Positions 4,134 through 8,161 of a stretch of DNA of 8,161 nucleotides are shown in pieces. The DNA is from Bacteroidota bacterium (GTDB taxonomy: Bacteria > Bacteroidota > Bacteroidia > Bacteroidales > VadinHA17): NCBI GenBank assembly GCA_030628785.1, contig DAOVQI010000133.1:1-8161 (forward strand). Direction: 5' to 3'. The notes under the pieces were generated by a model. It had not been told where the DNA came from and did not search any database. It saw only the letters and a list, made by a program, of their open reading frames with translations. Every line of letters starts with the position of its first letter. Position 1 is the first letter of the stretch. The position numbers and the translations under genes are program-made.

Positions 4134-6794
4134 TTAACTAATTATCTCTGCCATTTCGCTGAAATTTGTTAGCAGCGTATTGATATTCTTTACATTAAAC
4201 GAATTAATATACTCCTGTAATTCATTGCCATAATTCTGTAGTACCTTTATGTTATATTCTTTCCCTGTTTCCAAAACCATCGAGGCAAAATTCCTTATCT
4301 TTTTGTTTGACCTGTTTTTCATGATATTTTCATGTTCCGGGATAATCCGGGTACGGAAAATATCCACAAGCTCTTTTGGAATCCGGTTCTTCTGTAAAGC
4401 AAGTTGTTTCAAATCATGAAGATAATCAGTTTCCTGTCGAGCGGTTTTTTCTTCAGGTTCCTCCTGTTTGGTATAAGGCAGGAATTTTATAAGCTCTGAC
4501 AATAACCGGGATTTTGTAACAGGTTTTCTAAGATATCCATCACAAAGAGTTTTCAATTTATTGACATCCCTTTTCAGTGAAGAAGCTGTTAACGCTACGA
4601 TGGGGATATGTTTCAGTTCTTTTTCCGCTTTTATTATTCCGGTGGCTTCGTACCCGTCTATTCCCGGCATTTGCATATCCATCAGTATCAGATCAGGTTT
4701 AAATTTCTCAGCCTTTTCTATACCAATGCTTCCATTTTCTGCCTCAATAATTCTTACATTGCATGATTCCAGATAACCACGAATAACCTTGCGGTTCGAT
4801 TCGATGTCCTCAACCAGCAGGATCTGTGGGTTCTTGAATTTGATTCCTGATACATACTCAGCTTCAGAAGCAGGACTTTTAACTATAGCTGAAACCCGGA
4901 TATGCGGCAGGGATATTTTAAAAGTTGAACCTTTATTTACTTCACTTTTTACACTTATGGTTCCGTTCATCAAATTCACCAGGCGTTTGGTAATGGTTAA
5001 TCCCAGACCGGTACCTCCGTATCTACGTGTACTTTGCCCATCCTTCTGACGAAATGGCTCAAAAATGACTTGTTGTGATTTTTCACAGATACCTATTCCG
5101 GTGTCAATTACTTCAATAAATAAATCAATATTACTGCCTTCTTCATACCCATCTTTACTCTTTACGTTAACCGTAACGCTCCCTTCATTGGTAAATTTTA
5201 CGGCATTTCCGATCAGGTTAAAAAGGATCTGGCGAAGCCTGGTTTCATCAAATAGCAACCCTTTTGGAAGGTTTGGATCAACATTGATCTTAAAATTCAA
5301 CTTTTTCTCCCTGGTTTTTAAAGAGAAAATTTGTCTTATTTCATCAATTATGGCACCCGGATTAATAGGTTCGTAATTTATTTCCAGTTTACCTGCCTCG
5401 ATTTTCGACAGGTCCAGAATATCATTGATCAATCCCAGCAGACCCTTTCCACTATTTTTAATCCCAATTATATAATCATTATACTCGGGATTAGCTGCAA
5501 ACTGTTCTTCGAGGATTTCGGTAAAACCCAGGATAGCATTCATCGGGGTCCGTATTTCATGGCTCATATTTGCCAGAAATTCACTTTTTGCCTGGTTGGC
5601 TAGCTCAGCCTGGATTTTAGCTTTTTCCAGGGCTTTATCCACTTGCTTACGTTCGGCAATCTCTTTAACCAATGCATCGCGAGACACTGTGGTTGTATAC
5701 AAATTTTCCGACATTTTATTAAATGCATCAACAAGCTCGCCTATTTCATCTTTCAGGTTATGTTTAATTTCTATTGGTTTCAAATCTCCTCCGGATATTC
5801 TCAATGCCGCTTTGGATACTTGAACAATTGGTCTTGTAAATCCTCTGGAAATATATACGGCAAACACAATTACTAACAAAGCGAAAGCTAATATCAACGC
5901 AAACAATATGTTGCGTATTACATGAGCTGCTTTAAACGCTTTTGAAACAGGCTCGGTTACGATGACTCCCCAGCCCCAGCCATCAAAATCACCTTCTCCC
6001 ATTAATGCATACCGGGCGCTGATAACATCTTCTCCCCTGTCGTTTCTGTATCGTGTAATCCCCGATTTACCGGCAAGTAAATCCTTAACAACCGGAAAAT
6101 CATGCAGACGGTAAGTGGTTAGAAATTCACCTTTTTCAGGACCTGCTAATATCTTGCCTTTCTTGTCGAGCAGGTAAGCATGATTATCACCAGGTGTTCC
6201 TTCATCCAGTGTTTGTATTACCTGTATAATATGGTCCATATTCACCCTGGTAGTTAAAACACCAATAACTTCTTTATTGCTTTCATTGATTATTGGAGAA
6301 TTGAACCCAATCACCATCTCCCGCTCAGCTGTTTCTGCACGATAGGGCTCTAATACAATAATATCACCCTCTTTGTTTTTAATTGTTCTGTGAAACCATT
6401 CTTTATCGGATCTCGATTCACCAACAAGTTCCTCCCGTGTACAGGCTATTATTGTTCCGTTTAAATCAATTACAGTGACTGCCTTGTAATAGGGATAGAT
6501 TTCTATGGCATCATTTATATATCTTTGCTTTGTTTCTCGATCATTACCCTCAAAAACATCAGCTTTTGAAAGTAATCTTATGTCCTGATAACGAGCATTT
6601 ACATAATATGATATTTTTCTTCCGCAATCCCTGGCATGGTGAGTTAAGTGCCTTTTTGTATTTTCTTCAAGTTGCTTTTTGGTGATAACAAAGGAAATCA
6701 CTCCACTAATTACAATGGGCACCAGGGATAGGATTAAGAAATAAAAGAGTAGCTTCTTTCCAATTCCGAATTTTATGTCTCTATGTGTTTTCAT
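4134..6794 (-). CDS. Membrane hybrid histidine kinase, dCache-HAMP-HisKA-HATPase-REC
   Basis: An 886-residue inner-membrane sensor kinase. After a short basic N-terminus, membrane helix 1 (about 14-38) leads into a periplasmic dCache-type sensor domain (about 39-290), membrane helix 2 (about 292-315) and a HAMP domain (about 316-370). A coiled coil joins this to HisKA with His412 in SHEIRTPMNA. HATPase_c follows, with NLIGNAVKFT (Asn530), DTGIGI (Asp564) and GGTGLGL (593-599). A receiver (about 656-772) has Glu662-Asp663, phosphoacceptor Asp706 in LILMDMQMP, Thr736 and Lys757. A helical tail (about 775-886) follows; it resembles an Hpt bundle in position and length but lacks the HxxKG phosphotransfer motif. 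The ligand is unknown: W133, F134 and nearby Arg128 loosely recall amino-acid-binding dCache sites but are not enough to call one. The ATG at 6792-6794 gives a complete signal-anchor N-terminus. His-to-Asp706 transfer is expected; the next phosphate acceptor is not encoded beside it. Confidence 0.96.
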   Translation of the reverse strand: MKTHRDIKFGIGKKLLFYFLILSLVPIVISGVISFVITKKQLEENTKRHLTHHARDCGRKISYYVNARYQDIRLLSKADVFEGNDRETKQRYINDAIEIYPYYKAVTVIDLNGTIIACTREELVGESRSDKEWFHRTIKNKEGDIIVLEPYRAETAEREMVIGFNSPIINESNKEVIGVLTTRVNMDHIIQVIQTLDEGTPGDNHAYLLDKKGKILAGPEKGEFLTTYRLHDFPVVKDLLAGKSGITRYRNDRGEDVISARYALMGEGDFDGWGWGVIVTEPVSKAFKAAHVIRNILFALILAFALLVIVFAVYISRGFTRPIVQVSKAALRISGGDLKPIEIKHNLKDEIGELVDAFNKMSENLYTTTVSRDALVKEIAERKQVDKALEKAKIQAELANQAKSEFLANMSHEIRTPMNAILGFTEILEEQFAANPEYNDYIIGIKNSGKGLLGLINDILDLSKIEAGKLEINYEPINPGAIIDEIRQIFSLKTREKKLNFKINVDPNLPKGLLFDETRLRQILFNLIGNAVKFTNEGSVTVNVKSKDGYEEGSNIDLFIEVIDTGIGICEKSQQVIFEPFRQKDGQSTRRYGGTGLGLTITKRLVNLMNGTISVKSEVNKGSTFKISLPHIRVSAIVKSPASEAEYVSGIKFKNPQILLVEDIESNRKVIRGYLESCNVRIIEAENGSIGIEKAEKFKPDLILMDMQMPGIDGYEATGIIKAEKELKHIPIVALTASSLKRDVNKLKTLCDGYLRKPVTKSRLLSELIKFLPYTKQEEPEEKTARQETDYLHDLKQLALQKNRIPKELVDIFRTRIIPEHENIMKNRSNKKIRNFASMVLETGKEYNIKVLQNYGNELQEYINSFNVKNINTLLTNFSEMAEIIS

Positions 6795-6832
6795 TTCTTG
6801 TTGTTTAGTTTCTTGTTCCTCGGCCTGCCCCG

Positions 6833-6867
6833 TTCACCCCGTTGGAATAATTATCCTACGGGGTGAA
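6833..6867. repeat. Long hairpin upstream of the dCache kinase
   Basis: TTCACCCCGT (6833-6842) and ACGGGGTGAA (6858-6867) are perfect 10-bp arms. The 15 bases between them also fold back (GGAATAA against TTATCC with one bulged A), so nearly the whole 35 bp can pair. On the minus strand it ends 38 nt before the kinase start codon, a position like that of the nested hairpin at 3718-3801 relative to the next gene. Confidence 0.8.
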
Positions 6868-6885
6868 ATTTGAGGTACGAAAACA

Positions 6886-6917
6886 TTTCACTAGGGAAGG
6901 AGCATATTTCACTGGGG
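6886..6917. repeat. ATTTCACTRGGG direct repeat
   Basis: ATTTCACTAGGG (6886-6897) and ATTTCACTGGGG (6906-6917) differ at one base, 20 bp apart. The reverse complement of their first seven bases (GTGAAAT) occurs at 6864-6870, at the edge of the preceding hairpin. Confidence 0.6.
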
Positions 6918-6933
6918 TTCTCAGTTTCGGGTT

Positions 6934-6959
6934 CCAGCCGAATACGATTCGGCTCTACA
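6934..6959. repeat. AGCCGAAT palindrome module, copy 2
   Basis: AGCCGAAT (6936-6943) and ATTCGGCT (6947-6954) surround ACG, with CTACA following. It matches 2398-2423 at 24 of 26 positions, the two changes both falling in the loop so the stem is kept. Relative to the 71-bp repeat it lies on the opposite side from copy 1: here it precedes that repeat on the plus strand, there it follows. Confidence 0.85.
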
Positions 6960-7009
6960 TTAAGTGGTTTTTGGTTTACTCGCTCCCATTTCACAGGGTC
7001 TCCCAGCAA

Positions 7010-7080
7010 CCCAGCACCCAGTAACCAGTACCCAGTATCCAGCAACTCTCCCTTCTTCTTCTCAACCTCAACCTTAACCT
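7010..7080. repeat. 71-bp perfect repeat, copy 2
   Basis: Identical to 2262-2332 in the same orientation, 4.7 kb away. Ten bases of similar sequence (CCCAGCAACC) precede it. After its end this copy lacks the extra CCTTAA unit of copy 1 and diverges. Complete identity in non-coding DNA indicates recent duplication, gene conversion or constraint. Confidence 0.95.
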
Positions 7081-7118
7081 CTTTCTTATTTCATCATTCA
7101 TCATTCATATTTCCAGAC

Positions 7119-7139
7119 ACCCAGCACCTAGTAACCAGT
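7119..7139. repeat. Diverged fragment of the 71-bp repeat inside a gene end
   Basis: CCCAGCACCTAGTAACCAGT (7120-7139) matches the first 20 bases of the 71-bp repeat at 19 positions. The single change, a T at 7129, turns a TGG on the gene strand into the TAG stop codon of the kinase gene that ends at 7128. The last three sense codons (Thr, Gly, Tyr) are also repeat sequence. Confidence 0.8.
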
Positions 7140-8161
7140 TCTGACATATTTAGAAATTACTTTGATCAATGTTTCCTTACTAATTGGTTTGGTTATATAA
7201 TCATCATAATCTATTTCCCGGATCTTCTGTCTGTCATCGCTTTGTGCATAAGCAGTCTGGATGATAATAGGGATGTTCTTATCCATCTTTCTTATTTCAG
7301 CCACAGCTTCATATCCTGACATTATTGGCATTCGAATGTCCATCAGTATCAAGTCAATATCCCTGTTGTCTTTGAATTTTTCAATCGCTTCCTTTCCATC
7401 CTTTGCCCATATTAACCCGGCTTTTGTTTTTTCCAACACCGATTCAATATATTTGAAATTGCTTTTAACGTCTTCAGCAACCAGAAAGGTCAGATTTTTC
7501 CAATTGACGTCATCAGTTGATATTTCAATAAACCCTTCGATTGGCATTTTAGGCTTGACCAGATTATACGGCAGGGTAAAATAAAACTCCGAGCCTTTGC
7601 CGACTTCTGATTTGGACCACATCCTGCCTTCCAGCAATTTGACATAAGCTCTGGAAATGAGTAACCCTAATCCAGCCCCATTATATACTTTTGTGTAGGA
7701 ATCGTCACTATGCCTGAACCTGTCAAAAATGAAATCCAGCTTTTCTTTTGGAATACCCCTTCCGGTATCCTTAACATAAAACTGTATGGTTTGCCCGACT
7801 TTCGGATCGCCTTCATCTATAATGTTATAACCAAATTCAACCGAACCTGAATTCGTAAATTTTACTGCATTAGCTAAAAGATTTGACATAACTTGTTTTA
7901 GTCTGTAAGGTTCTGATAGTATGGCAAAGTTTTTTTCTTTTTTGGCTCTCCTCAGATACAAATGAATTTGCTCTTTTCCTTTTTCCTTTATTTCCTGGTT
8001 ATAGTAAGCATACAGGTCAAGAAGCATCTGATTAATTTTACACTCGGAAAGACTGATTTTTACTTCCCCGGATTCTATTTTCGCAATATCAATAATGTTA
8101 TTAATCAGGTTTATCAGGTAATTGCCGCTCGTATTAATCTGGGCGGTGTACTCCTTAAGCT
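7128..8161 (-). CDS. Hybrid histidine kinase, C-terminal part (window-truncated)
   Basis: The gene continues past the right edge; 343 codons are visible and the frame is open from 8159, well upstream of the internal ATG at 8025-8027, which is not the start. The visible protein begins in the second helix of the HisKA dimerisation domain (NIIDIAKIESGEVKI, about residues 26-40); the phosphorylated His is outside. HATPase_c follows with SNLLANAVKFT (Asn97), DTGRGI (Asp131) and a GAGLGL loop, slightly off the usual GTGLGL. A receiver (about 224-341) has Glu229-Asp230, phosphoacceptor Asp274 in LILMDIRMPIMSGYE, Thr302 and Lys324. There is no tail after the receiver. It is the same general class as the next gene, but the sensor is unseen. 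The final residues Thr-Gly-Tyr and the TAG stop come from an interspersed repeat fragment, suggesting that an original 3' end was replaced. Confidence 0.93.
   Translation of the reverse strand, partial: LKEYTAQINTSGNYLINLINNIIDIAKIESGEVKISLSECKINQMLLDLYAYYNQEIKEKGKEQIHLYLRRAKKEKNFAILSEPYRLKQVMSNLLANAVKFTNSGSVEFGYNIIDEGDPKVGQTIQFYVKDTGRGIPKEKLDFIFDRFRHSDDSYTKVYNGAGLGLLISRAYVKLLEGRMWSKSEVGKGSEFYFTLPYNLVKPKMPIEGFIEISTDDVNWKNLTFLVAEDVKSNFKYIESVLEKTKAGLIWAKDGKEAIEKFKDNRDIDLILMDIRMPIMSGYEAVAEIRKMDKNIPIIIQTAYAQSDDRQKIREIDYDDYITKPISKETLIKVISKYVRTGY

Larger units (their letters stand above)
6795..7127. other. 333-bp spacer between kinase genes, repeat-rich
   Basis: No gene is supported; open frames here read through repeats. 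Next to the downstream kinase start is a 9-bp direct repeat TTTCTTGTT (6794-6802 and 6809-6817), which on the gene strand gives a purine-rich leader. Then come a long hairpin (6833-6867), an ATTTCACTRGGG direct repeat (6886-6917), the AGCCGAAT palindrome (6934-6959), the second 71-bp repeat copy (7010-7080), short TCATCAT-type repeats (7091-7108), and the start of a diverged repeat fragment that runs into the upstream kinase gene. Confidence 0.7.

Noticed and set aside
6228..6420. Amino-acid-binding dCache motif in the sensor domain
   Set aside because: A Trp-Phe pair with a nearby Arg is present, but the complete set of ligand-contact residues could not be matched by eye, so no ligand is assigned.
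6851..7319. Open frames on both strands across the 6795-7127 spacer
   Set aside because: They are translations of the 6833-6959 and 7010-7080 repeats; the plus-strand one also overlaps the real kinase gene antisense.

Overview
The window looks like a piece of a Bacteroidota (Bacteroidetes) chromosome, probably an environmental lineage. The reasons are the protein families (a soluble REC-histidine kinase and dCache/HAMP hybrid kinases), AT-rich gene starts without clear Shine-Dalgarno sequences, and long spacers made of short, text-like interspersed repeats. This placement is inference; there is no rRNA or marker gene to confirm it.

All recognisable genes are on the minus strand. In transcription order they are: the C-terminal 343 residues of a hybrid histidine kinase running off the right edge (7128-8161); a complete 886-residue membrane hybrid kinase with a dCache sensor, HAMP, HisKA, HATPase, REC and a helical tail (4134-6794); a 385-residue soluble protein with a receiver domain ahead of a histidine kinase core (2516-3673); and a tandem-domain universal stress protein (237-1061). 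The spacers are 333, 460 and 1454 bp, so a tight operon is unlikely. Three consecutive genes carry kinase cores and receivers, but none has a DNA-binding or enzymatic output domain, so any final output regulator must be encoded elsewhere.

The spacers are the unusual part. They hold a ~125-bp direct repeat pair (1259-1388 and 2145-2265), a perfect 71-bp repeat pair 4.7 kb apart (2262-2332 and 7010-7080), a palindromic 26-bp pair (2398-2423 and 6934-6959), a cluster of hairpins with TTCG-rich loops (1891-2043), a multi-tier nested hairpin (3718-3801), an interleaved inverted-repeat element (3858-3948), and several smaller stem-loops. These modules touch genes: the stop codon of the 7128-8161 kinase lies inside a diverged repeat copy, the stop of the 2516-3673 gene lies inside a stem-loop arm, and the 4134-6794 gene ends one base from a 12-bp stem-loop. 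Two kinase genes also have a long hairpin about 40 nt upstream of their start codons.

No tRNA, rRNA, CRISPR array, intact transposase or phage gene was seen. No complete new biological system is evident. The best leads are the modular repeats and how they are placed at gene ends and starts.
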